64,000 nucleotides of DNA, taken from Byssothecium circinans. Taxonomy: Eukaryota > Ascomycota > Dothideomycetes > Pleosporales > Massarinaceae. The notes beneath the pieces were generated by a model, which saw only the letters and a list, made by a program, of their open reading frames with translations, had not been told where the DNA came from and did not search any database. Positions 44,326 to 53,438 of this stretch are shown here, piece by piece (within the stretch, counting starts at the first letter, position 1; each line of letters starts with the position of its first letter). Position numbers and translations under genes: made by a program. The stretch is from the NCBI GenBank assembly GCA_010015675.1, contig ML976984.1, positions 1,022,348 through 1,086,347 on the forward strand, read 5' to 3'.

Positions 44326-45030
44326 AAATCCGACCTTGATCCTTCTCTGGGAGATGTGTCTTCGCACACCCCTTCAGCCGATCCCCCGATGCAAGACCGA
44401 TTTCCATATGCGTCGCCTTCAGCAATTTCGGCTGTGCCATCCTTGACAGGTTCCTCAACGTACGCTCCTCCGTCGCCATCTGCATCGGACTATGACCTCT
44501 CCCTTTTGCCCTACCCATCTATAATCCAATCCCGATTTCGAGTGCACCTTGTGATCGGCCTGTATGCAGACTCTCTCAATGCATTCCGCAGCGACTCCAT
44601 TTACGCCCAGTTGATGTTATTACGCGTTTCATTTTACTTCCACCCGTATTTGAGGAACACCGGCCCATGCGATACATACTTGGATGCAACGGTGGAAGGT
44701 GCTCCGGTTCCCCAAGCATACAACCCTCCCGCAGTTCAAGGTGGGAAGGGTTGCGATCACCTTGAATGTTCCCTCCCTGAGTGTACTACGAGATTTAGTA
44801 TACTACATCTACATCGGACAGAAAGTCTGATACAATCTCTTTATCTGGAAGGTTATCTGATAGAACACGCCACTCTGACGGATTCATTTTTAGTCATCAA
44901 GGGAGATCCTATGCCTCCTCAGGACGACCCGCCCAAGGAACAGCCTTATCAGACTCCTCGCACGCCCCTCAATCAAACGGAACCGTGCAAAGGGAAAGCT
45001 TGGTCGCCCAAAAGATGTCAAAGAGGGTGA
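44326..45030 (+). other. 235-codon open frame in phase behind the cyclin stop codon
   Basis: After the cyclin TAG (44323-44325) the same frame has no stop until TGA at 45028-45030. The translation (for example SIIQSRFRVHLVIGLYAD, then PYLRNTGPCDTYLDA) has mixed composition rather than simple repeats. There is no ATG until codon 22. It may be chance within a 3' UTR, an alternative C-terminus, or an older extension of the gene. A perfect GTGAGT begins at 44296, with GGTTAG ending at 44325, but a 30-bp intron would be shorter than any other in this window. Confidence 0.35.
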
Positions 45031-45870
45031 GGGAAGGTGGCCGAGGGTGATTAACAATCGGAAGAGGAAAGCCCGCGAGAGTTCTTTGTCCGCGCCTATG
45101 TCGCTTGTATTCTAGAGGCAATGGGTTGATCAAGAAGGAGCAATCATCATCACTAGTACTCATGTGAGTACAGTAGGGTATCAACACAAGGAAAAAACAC
45201 GATAAGGATAAGGCGCACCGGCCTCGGAACTCGAACGACTTCGGATGAACGATTACGTAAGTGGAGCGGATTAACCTGCGTCCGACGGCAATGGGTTGAT
45301 ACCGCCGGTTGGATGTGCGCTTTGGATACGGGTCCTTTCTCTCTAAAGTACTTTGGGTACGGCGTTTTTCACCGGTCTTGACTAGTTACAACGATACCTT
45401 GGGATGGTTTGGATTTATTGGATTGTTTTTCTCTTCTATTGCTGCCTGGCATATCTTCTCGAGTAGGTGAACGTGACTTGAAGTACATGTAAGAAATGAC
45501 CTTTCAAGCAACACGCACATGTTCGTTTGATGAGATGTCTGACTAGGAAGTTAATTCGCCAATGGTCTTATATGAGATTGCAAAAACTCTTGTTAGACGC
45601 TTAATCATTGATCATGGGAAGAAGGAAGATGGCACAGACATGTCGTTGGAGGCTCTCCACCAATCATATGCTTGCAGGGGCATAAGCCGAGGTTCACGAT
45701 CGACGACGTCACATCTGTGATGAGAAGTTAGCTTGTTTGAAGACGGGAAGTTTGATCACAGGTACCATCAACGAATACGCCTCATAGACACGGCACGGGC
45801 AACTTCAACATTGTCAACGACTTCAACGGACCGCCCATATCAGAACAACATTGCCGTCAAAACATCAACA
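45031..45870. other. Intergenic, no gene seen
   Basis: About 840 bp upstream of the esterase gene. No repeat, RNA or coding frame accepted. Confidence 0.4.
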
Positions 45871-47349
45871 ATGGAATCCTCGCCCTCCGCCCTCCTGAAA
45901 CTCCTTGTCCCAAAGACGCCATTCATCCTCAAAACGGCAGTCGCCCATACCCTTTCCCTCTCCTCAACCAGTTCAAAATGGGATCTCCGCACAGAAATCA
46001 CCGTCAAATTCCTGCGCGACATGCTAGGGCCCAAAAACAAACCTTGGTCGATAACGAAGAGCCAGCGCCTCACAATAAAAGACCCCGGCGTCAAAGGAAA
46101 GGTCTGGGTTTCAAAAGTCCGATTTAACTGTGGAGGCGAAGGAGAAGATGATGTGCGACAGCTACTTTTCAAAGCGGTTGAAGACATGTGTACCGGGGCT
46201 AGAGAAGAGAGGGAGACGTGGACGAAGCCAGAAGCCCGGCCTTTGGAGGCTGAATGGACAGGCTACCGTGCAGGTGTTTCTGACAACGAGCCTGAACCCG
46301 CTAATCTCTCTAAGAAGGAGAAGTATGACAATTTAATGAAAGAGACGAGTTCGAAAGTCACGGTGATGTACTTCCACGGCGGCGCAATGTACCTTCTGGA
46401 CCCGGCTGCATACCGTCCCATCGTAGGCCGTATTGCAAAAGAGAATGGAGGCCGTGTTTTCAACGTGAGATATAGGCTGAGTCCACAGAACCCATTTCCC
46501 GCAGCGCTTCTGGATGCATTTACAGCATACCTGGGATTATTGCATCCGCCCGAGGGGTCACCACACGAACCCGTCCCCGCCAACGATATCGTATTCAGTG
46601 GCGATTCAGCAGGCGGCATACTATGCACCGCCCTCCTCCAACTCCTCCTACAATTCCACCGCTCGAACCCGGACCCAACCTCCTTGCCAAAAGTAAAATG
46701 GTACGGAAAAGACGTCGAGATCCCCCTTCCTGCGGGCCTCGCTCTAGTATCCCCCTGGCTCGACACCACGCGCAGCCTCCCCTCCATCGAGAACTTTGCA
46801 AAATACGACTACCTACCTACCCCCACCCAGACTCGCGGAGTGCGCTTCCCGCCCTGTGAAGCCTGGCCCGCGAAGCCTCCTCGCGCGGATCTGTTCTCTG
46901 ATGGAAGTGCAATGTGTCATCCGTTCGTCTCCCCAATCATGGCAAAGGACTGGACGAACGCACCGCCCGTCTTCTTCTCCGTAGGCCAGGAAATGCTGCG
47001 CGACGAAGCCGCGGTTCTCGCCCGCCGTCTACATTCCCAGGGCGTCAAGGTCGCGTGGAGAGAATTCGAGGCGATGCCTCATGTTTTCGCCGTTATTCTG
47101 GAGGTGAATCCCGCGAGTAGGGTACATTATGAGGAGTATGCGAGGTTCTGCAGGGAGGCTGTGGAGGGGAAGGTTGGGCAGAGCTCGGGCGAGTTTGTAC
47201 TTGCGAAGAGCTTAAGGAGGGAGGCGGTGGATGTGGGGAGTGTGACGGGGTTGGGGGATGAGGAGGTCGAGAGGTTGTGTAGGGAGGGGATGGGGGAGAT
47301 TATAAGGAGGCATGGGGATGCGGCACAGGAGGCGAAACCTATGCTGTGA
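45871..47349 (+). CDS. Alpha/beta-hydrolase, HSL-type esterase/lipase
   Basis: A single exon of 492 residues from the ATG at 45871; no ATG lies above it in frame. Motifs of the hormone-sensitive-lipase (alpha/beta hydrolase_3) family: oxyanion-hole YFHGGAMY near residue 170, nucleophile elbow GDSAGG near 248, an Asp region in FSVGQEMLRDEAAVLARRL near 390, and the catalytic His in EAMPHVFAVI near 420. It should hydrolyse short or medium acyl esters; the natural substrate is unknown. No signal peptide, so probably intracellular. The N-terminal 150 residues form a cap-like region, and a 70-residue C-terminal tail extends past the hydrolase fold. Confidence 0.88.
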   Translation: MESSPSALLKLLVPKTPFILKTAVAHTLSLSSTSSKWDLRTEITVKFLRDMLGPKNKPWSITKSQRLTIKDPGVKGKVWVSKVRFNCGGEGEDDVRQLLFKAVEDMCTGAREERETWTKPEARPLEAEWTGYRAGVSDNEPEPANLSKKEKYDNLMKETSSKVTVMYFHGGAMYLLDPAAYRPIVGRIAKENGGRVFNVRYRLSPQNPFPAALLDAFTAYLGLLHPPEGSPHEPVPANDIVFSGDSAGGILCTALLQLLLQFHRSNPDPTSLPKVKWYGKDVEIPLPAGLALVSPWLDTTRSLPSIENFAKYDYLPTPTQTRGVRFPPCEAWPAKPPRADLFSDGSAMCHPFVSPIMAKDWTNAPPVFFSVGQEMLRDEAAVLARRLHSQGVKVAWREFEAMPHVFAVILEVNPASRVHYEEYARFCREAVEGKVGQSSGEFVLAKSLRREAVDVGSVTGLGDEEVERLCREGMGEIIRRHGDAAQEAKPML

Positions 47350-47565
47350 GGATGATTTTGTGGGATGGTCGGAGTTGAGAGTAGGGGATCTATACCATAC
47401 CAGCGATGCGGAACTGGGAACATTCAAACGTACATACATAGACTTGTACATAATACGTGATCATTTGGAAACTATATATCTCCTCTTAATAATTCTTAGC
47501 AGTTCGAAGGTTTGTGTATCTAATAAGCACGTTATTATACATACTTTGCTACACTCCCTCATTTT

Positions 47566-49924
47566 CTAAACACCAATGTCTTCCACCCTCAAATACCCAC
47601 TATTCGACCCCGCAACCGCCCAAGTCCCAAACTTCAAATTCGGATTCCACGCCATCTTTATAATCGCCGACTTCTCCTCATAAACAGTGATGAACTTCAT
47701 ATCGTACTTCGCCCTTGTAGACTCCTCCGTCATGCCTAGCTGGCGAGGTTTGTACCCTTCCGCGATGCGCGTGAGTGGCTTCGAGAGCACGGAAGCAGGG
47801 ACGTTAGATGAAGATGGTGGCATGGTGATGCCGATGGGTCGTGCTTGAGCGGCCATCTTTTTGGCGGCAGAGGGTCCCGCTTGTTGGATATTTGAATCTG
47901 TCTGGGCAGGAGAAGGTTCAGGCAGTGTGAGGTTTAGTTGTTCAATTGGAGGTCTCCATTCGTGCTTGAACCATATCTGCTGCCATGGGAGTTGTTTGAC
48001 GTTGAATATCTTCGGCGCTGTGTTGCTCGTTTCGACGGTACCGTCTGCGCATCCGACCAGGACGCCTGGGTGCACGGGGCTTGTTGCGCAACATACAATT
48101 GCGCTTGCTAGTCGCATGGAGTACATGTTGCCGTGGAAACGGCGGATTGAACTGTGTTTTAGCAAGTAGTGTTCATCGGCCATGACGAAGGACTGCGTGT
48201 GTTCGTGCCATCCTTGACATAGAACGAGCGCGCGACCGCGAGCGGCTGAACAAGCATCTAGAGCTGGGGAGCGGAGATCGAATAGGCGCGCGAATCCGTC
48301 GGCGGTTGTCACAGATATCATTTGAGGACGCGAAGGATAGCCGGAGGAGAGCGAGAGGATGTAAGTATCTGCGATTTGCTTGTAGAACCAGGGCTTGGTT
48401 GTTAGACCGTTGTTGCGGTTTAGAGACCATATCGCGAGGCTTCCTGATGCTGTTGCGGCGGCAAGAGAAGTTCCAGAGAGCCAGTGGAGGCAGGTTGGGA
48501 TGGTTTCGGGCATTTCGAGCTCGAAGGCGGCTTCTGCGTAGTGTACATAGGACGGTTTTTGCGAGCTGGCGAGCTTCTGGAAAGTAACGTCTAGGATGCG
48601 CAGTTTACCATCTGACCAGACGCCTGCGAGGAGACCAAGACGAACGTTGTCTTGGACGTCTGGCTCCACCACGTCTTTCGCTCCGATCGGCCACCATTGA
48701 AAGAATCTCGGAGCCCCCCACTCTGTGCAGATGACATTCTCGAGCCGCGGAGGCTTGCTCGGGTCCATGCGGCCATTTGAGACCGCATCGAAAGCCCAGA
48801 TTTGTATCGCAGATGAAAAGGGCTTTGAAGCTGTGAATGCTGAAGCTTTTGGATTCTCCATGGGCTTATGCTTTGGCTTTCCGGGCCGCTTCTGCTCGAC
48901 AGCGACGGCAAGGTATTGCGTACTGCCCTTCTCATTCGGAACCCATTGAGCCTCCTGAATCCGTGCACCGAGATTGAACATCCAACCCCGCCGTGTCGAA
49001 GCAGGCTGGAACGGCGTCGAGAGGCTCATATACTCCCCCTTCTTCAACGTGTAGATATTCGGCTGTTTGACACCACCCAAGAGGAAATTCGTAGTTTCTG
49101 GGCCATCATTGACCATATACCCTCGTCCCTCCTCTTCAGTAATCATCTTACTCTTCTGACCCTTCGAAAACGCCTCTCGTCCCGCATCAGCATACCATTT
49201 CCGCGTGCTCTTGACGTCTTTCTCTCCCGCCTCGGCAGAAGCGAAAAAAGACCTCCGTAGATTTCCTTCGTCTCGACTTGGTAGCGTAAGTTGCTTCGTC
49301 CAGTGGTCCTTCGTTTGCAGCACCGGATACATATCCTCCACCGTCGGACCGAAGAAAGTCCTAAATCGCTGCTCCTGCCCTCCTTTCATCCAGTCCTCGA
49401 TCATCCGTTGCCGGGTCTTACCTCCGGCTGCCGTCGCCATTTTGCGCGTTTGGTTTCTTCCATGGCCAACGACTTTGGACAGCGCAGCCGTGGATGACTT
49501 CAATCCAGATGGTTTACCCTTGCGCTTAGACCTTGGGATGTCAGATCCTAGGTCGGAGTCAATGTCACAGATGGACTCTCCGCGTGGTGCGTCTTCGTCG
49601 TCGGAAACTGTTTGGCTGTCATCGTCTTCTTCATCTGGCGCCGTGGCATCTTCCTCCATGAACTCGTCGCCTTCATCGTCCTCTTGTTCCGGCGGGGCGA
49701 ACTCGTCAACCGAGGAATCTGAATCCTGCATCCCCCCTTTTTGGCCAGAAGCTTCTACTTCCTCACTTTCGTCGTCAGAGGCACTCTCGTATATATGCTC
49801 TGCGAAGGGGTCGTGATTGTAGGATTTCCTCTCGCCGCGCGATCGGCGGCTCTGTCGTACTAGGTGTTAAAGTTAGTATTCTGAAGACCTAAGTAGACGG
49901 GAAATAGATTTCACCCGGCGCCAT
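47566..49924 (-). CDS. TFC6: RNA polymerase III factor TFIIIC WD-repeat subunit (Tfc6/Sfc6-like)
   Basis: Exons 49924-49915 (only 10 nt) and 49859-47566 with a 55-bp intron; 767 residues beginning MAPVRQSRRSRGERKSYNHDPF. An acidic, Ser-rich head with basic blocks covers residues 1-150. The rest is a WD-type beta propeller with an interrupted pattern: YLAVAVEQ, LENVICTEWGAPRFFQWWPIGA, LGLLAGVWSDGKLRILDV, CLHWLSGTSLAAATASGSLAIWSL, SVTTADGFARLFDLRSP and GVLVGCADGTVETSNT, ending AWNPNLKFGTWAVAGSNSGYLRVEDIGV. That set, especially the low-similarity propeller, fits the tau91/Sfc6 subunit, which with tau138 binds the B box of tRNA genes. Nuclear. A tRNA gene lies 477 bp upstream, presumably by chance. 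Confidence 0.85.
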
Positions 49925-50400
49925 TCTTCCTCTTTGGTGTGATTAAGCAGTGATGATCGGCATGGGTTGAATGCGCTACCCTGTCTGGGCACGTGGAAGG
50001 CGCGACGGCAGCTTGGTGTTTTGGAGCGATTTTGGAGCGACGGAGGGCTCGAACAAAGAAGAGGGAAGACTAGAGTAGCAATTGATTTCTTTGTAGCCTT
50101 TTATTTCCTGAGATGAGTCCGTGATAGTGCTGTCAGCTCAGTTTGGTGTTGTGCATCGTGTGTCAAGTCGCAGAAAAGGTTGAGCCCTAAAAAGACGCCC
50201 ATACCTCCTAGGAGCCCCACACATAGCTCCAAACGCACAGACCTACGTAACCCCTCCTCGCTTAGCGCTAGTGGCTTCACTCAGCCCTCAAAATTCGCTC
50301 AGACGTCATACTTTTTTCAAGCCTGATAATTTTTGCAAAAATCACAGCATATATATCATTTTAGAAGCTGAATATGTATAAAAGTTCATCTCATAGCAAA
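49925..50400. other. Intergenic; TFC6 promoter and tRNA 5' flank
   Basis: 476 bp between the TFC6 start and the tRNA. AT-rich just upstream of the tRNA, with CATATATATCATTT at 50348-50361 and ATATGTATAAAAG at 50372-50384, as is common ahead of fungal Pol III genes. No other gene seen. Confidence 0.45.
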
Positions 50401-50535
50401 GGAGATGTGGTCTAGGGGTATGACGTCGCGTTGTGGCCGCGCCAGCCTGGGTAGGTTCTGGCCCTCTCTTTGAGAGGATTTATAGCCCAACGTTCAAAAA
50501 CTGACCTTACACAGGTTCGAGTCCCAGCATCTCCA
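50401..50535 (+). tRNA. tRNA-His(GUG)-like gene with a 64-bp insertion in the T-stem
   Basis: Exon parts 50401-50450 and 50515-50535 join to a 71-nt cloverleaf. The acceptor stem GGAGATG pairs with CATCTCC in all seven positions and is followed by discriminator A. The D-arm is GTCT...TGAC; the anticodon stem CGCG/CGCG encloses loop TTGTGGC with anticodon GTG (His). The T-stem CTGGG/CCCAG around TTCGAGT forms only when 50451-50514 is removed; unspliced, the bases before TTCGAGT do not pair with CCCAG. An A-box (TGGTCTAGGGGTATGAC) and a B-box (GGTTCGAGTCC at 50514-50524) are both present. Nuclear tRNA introns normally sit after position 37; this one is between 52 and 53. The tRNA identity rests on the anticodon and loop, which match tRNA-His. 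If the insertion cannot be spliced this is a tRNA pseudogene. Confidence 0.75.
50451..50514 (+). other. 64-bp GT-AG intron-like insertion within the tRNA T-stem
   Basis: It begins GTAGGT and ends TTACACAG, with CTGAC at 50501-50505, so it has a fungal spliceosomal 5' site, branch-like site and 3' site, and a typical length. It contains a hairpin CCTCTC-TTT-GAGAGG at 50463-50477. The 5' boundary can shift by one base without changing the product. AGGTTC occurs near both ends (50453-50458 and 50513-50518). Whether it is spliced, and by what, is unknown. Confidence 0.6.
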
Positions 50536-50547
50536 ATATCATATATT

Positions 50548-50564
50548 GAAGCTTATAAAGCTTC
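50548..50564 (+). other. Hairpin downstream of the tRNA
   Basis: GAAGCTT-ATA-AAGCTTC, a perfect 7-bp stem between the tRNA 3' end and the oligo-T run. Its role, if any, is unknown. Confidence 0.6.
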
Positions 50565-50575
50565 TCAGCTGTCAC

Positions 50576-50582
50576 TTTTTTT
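50576..50582 (+). terminator. RNA polymerase III oligo-T terminator
   Basis: Seven T residues, 41 bases after the tRNA 3' end, the first long T-run downstream. Confidence 0.7.
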
Positions 50583-51189
50583 GCTAGTATCTTTTTGTGA
50601 GGTAGGATGGAGATGTTTTGAATTAAGTGTCTACGGTTGAGGCGTCTTTTTTTTTGCGTTGTTCCAAGCGGCCCTGAGATGTTCCTCACTCAAGCCCTGG
50701 GCACGATCTATCAACTGAACGTAGAAAAGCAAATACAAGAGGGAAGTTACCATATCATTTAAAGTTAGGTGTTACCTTTGATTTTTTTCTGCATCTACTT
50801 TAAAAGTGCATTTTTCGATAGTCGTCTCAATTATTGATACTTACTCGAATATCTTGGACTGAACGCAAGATCATGATGCTAAACACTCACTCACCCATTG
50901 AGAAATGGATAGGAAAAGAAGCTTCGGCCAATTAGGTGAAGGCCCACTCCTGACGGAACTCTGATGAGACCTCAAAGTCCATTTCTACCACTCAGCACCA
51001 TCACATCGCGACCAAACCATTCACGAGTGTCGATCCCTTTGTCCTGTGAAACATTGACCATGCAACAGAATATGTCAGGATGCGGGGTAATGTGTCTGCC
51101 TTGCAGCTTTTCCGTTTCTTCAGCCTCGTGCAAGATGGATTTCAGAACCATAATCGCCACTGGAGCCGTTCCTCACGGCGAGAGCTTTT
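50583..51189. other. Intergenic, no gene seen
   Basis: About 600 bp. Open frames near 50964-51218 on both strands lack recognisable features and may be the 5' part of the gene debris that follows. Confidence 0.35.
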
Positions 51190-51660
51190 TCGGTAGACTC
51201 TCTAAACGACACACATAGCGGAGCCTCTCTCTGTTGTATCCGAGGTCGCCGATATTGTCACACTTGCAAATGCCGTCTTAGCGGCGGGAACCCGATATAT
51301 CAACAGTGTAACCAGATTGTTATACCTCCTGGAAACAAAGCACCGGCGAAATGGACCTCTGTCAAGGACATGATTTTTACGAAGTACTAAGACCATGCTG
51401 GTAAGATTTCAAAGAAGGCATCGTTACTGAGGATGGAAAGACTTTGGCCGAAGTCGTAGAATTTCTCATTGAGACGATGACTCTGTGATATACACTCGCG
51501 CAAGGTACAAGTTCATTAAGTTTGTGAAGGAGAAGCTACCCGAGGTGGAAATTTGATATGATGAATCAAAGGGTCAGAACATGGGTTTGATCTGATGAAT
51601 CGGAGTTGGAGAAGTTCGCGGCGGGGTCGTTGGAGTGGGTGAGGAAGGCGTGGGCATGAG
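51190..51660 (+). pseudogene. Degenerate coding debris, family unknown
   Basis: Protein-like stretches appear one after another but in different frames and with stops: VTLANAVLAAGTRYINSVTR near 51260, KAPAKWTSVKDMIFTKY near 51350, GIVTEDGKTLAEVVEFLIET near 51420-51480, YKFIKFVKEKLPEVEI near 51510-51555 and LEKFAAGSLEWVRKAWA ending near 51660. No set of normal introns joins them cleanly, so this looks like the broken remains of one enzyme gene. I could not name the family. Confidence 0.4.
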
Positions 51661-51995
51661 TAAATTTGCTTATTACTGAGTTTATTTGGAGCGTATATTG
51701 CTTAGAAAATAGACCGGTTAGATGACATGGTATGCATCCTGAGCGTTGTGATGGTTTGGTGTCTGGTCGACGTCGAGCGCAACTGACTTGACGTCTGGTA
51801 CTAAGCCACTATTGTGTTAGCGCATCTCAGGCAACCTCGGTATGTATGATGACGGATATGCGACTCCGCATCTTCATTTAACACATTTGTACCCTCAATT
51901 CTCCAGATTCTGTGGCGGGCAAGCGATTTCTCATTCCATTCCAAATACTCTTGCATAAATCATCATTGAACCTGCACTCTCTAGCGATTAATAGC
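51661..51995. other. Intergenic, probable promoter of the SDR gene
   Basis: 335 bp between the debris and the SDR start; nothing else recognised. Confidence 0.4.
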
Positions 51996-52973
51996 ATGGC
52001 TTCCAAACGTGTGGACCAGATCGCTGGCCACCTCAACTACCCCAAGGGTATGTTGGCGGGCCAGGTCGCCATTATTACAGGCTCTGGGCAGGGAATTGGA
52101 GCTGAGGCAGCGAGGCTTTTTGCAAATGAGGGAGCCAAGGTAGTAGTGGCAGATGTTGACGCCAGTAGGCCTTTCTTCCATGAAACTTGCCACCAGCTCA
52201 GAAACGGTACTGACATGGCGCAGAAAAAGCACAAGAAGTCACAGACAAGATTAACTCCTCGGGTGGGAGTGCCATCGCAGTCGTCGGTGATGTGCTCGAC
52301 GACGCTTACATCGCAACACTCATCAAGAAAGCTGCCGAGTTTGGTAACGGCAAGATACACATCATTGTTAACAATGCGGGATATACGTGGGACGGCGTGA
52401 TTCATAAAATGACTGACAAGCAATGGCATACCATTGTTGATCTTCATGCAACTGCGCCATTCAAGATTATAAGGGCTGCTGCGCCGTATTTCCGGGTCAA
52501 GGACGGCGAGCCTAGGAACATAATCAACATCAGCTCAACCTCGGGACTTAATGGAAATGCTGGCCAGATCAACTACTCACTTGCGAAAGCGGGCGTTACG
52601 GGCATTACGAAGACAATTGCAAAGGAGTGAGTGTTCCTTTTGATCTGAAAAGATGGAGACTAACATGAACAGGTGGAGTCCACAGTTCGGTGTGAGAGCA
52701 AATACAGTCGCTTTTGGCCATATACTCACGCGCTTGACGGCGGCGAAGGAGGCTGGTGCATTCGTAACAACTCCGGACGGTGAGAAGGTGGCGCTCGGAA
52801 TACCTCAGGCGCAAAAGGGCGGAGCGGGAGATAAGCAGCAACATCTCGACATACCTTTGAGGAGACCAGGCACAGCGACGGAGGCAGCTAGCGCAGTGCT
52901 AGCAGTAGCCAGTCCGCTAATGAGCTATGTAAACGGGCAGACGATCAGCGTGACGGGTGGTCGGAACATGTAG
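51996..52973 (+). CDS. Short-chain dehydrogenase/reductase, FabG-like
   Basis: Exons 51996-52164, 52224-52626 and 52673-52973; 290 residues, introns 59 and 46 bp, both in frame. A classical SDR: NAD(P)-binding TGSGQGIG at residues 29-36, structural NNAG near 105, catalytic Ser in INISSTSG and the Tyr-Lys pair in YSLAKAG near 172, and a C-terminal SYVNGQTISVTGGRNM typical of FabG-type reductases. VADVDAS after the second strand (Asp rather than a basic pair) favours NAD(H). It probably reduces or oxidises a 3-oxoacyl or similar keto group; the substrate is not known. No organelle signal is clear. The start is the ATG at 51996. Confidence 0.9.
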
Positions 52974-53438
52974 AACCACTTCCGAAGCACGGTATACGGT
53001 ACCTAGTGCATTATACCAAGACGGAATATCGAGAAATGTCTAAATAAATGTATATTTTGGACGAAAACTCACAACTCCAAACAATGCACCTTTTGTTATG
53101 CCAAGTTGCAAACGGACGAGTGTCGGTGAAGGTGAAGTGTTTCGTAGTGGTCGACGTGCTGCCGAGTGCTGAGTGTTGTCCGCCTCCGCCTCGGCGAATA
53201 TGCTCTCCGAACGCCCTCTCCAGACACACTAAACCACACCTCACACGCTTCAAGCAGAGGGCTCTATACCATTCCTGTCTCTCTTTCGTTTTCTACACAC
53301 TATTACTCGTTCCGAACGTCGCCGCTCCTTTCATCTACAATGTATGCGCGCACCCGGTAGTCGCCATCACCCCATCTCCAAGCCCGCGCAAGCCGCCCCC
53401 CTATCGCACCACTCTCTGCATAGATACAGAGTGCAGCA
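52974..53438. other. Intergenic, promoter of the M28 peptidase gene
   Basis: About 465 bp, becoming CT-rich in its last 200 bp. No gene seen. Confidence 0.4.

Noticed and set aside
45200..45340. Second tRNA-like candidate on the minus strand (GTTCGAGTTCC B-box-like, GCGCAC/GTGCGC ends)
   Set aside because: The T-stem, D-arm and A-box do not form; only the B-box-like string and a short end pairing match.
50401..50535. Long variable arm (Leu/Ser-type tRNA) as the explanation for the extra 64 bases
   Set aside because: The variable region is complete in four bases before CTGGG, and without removing the segment no 5-bp T-stem forms next to TTCGAGT. 64 bases is also too long for a variable arm.
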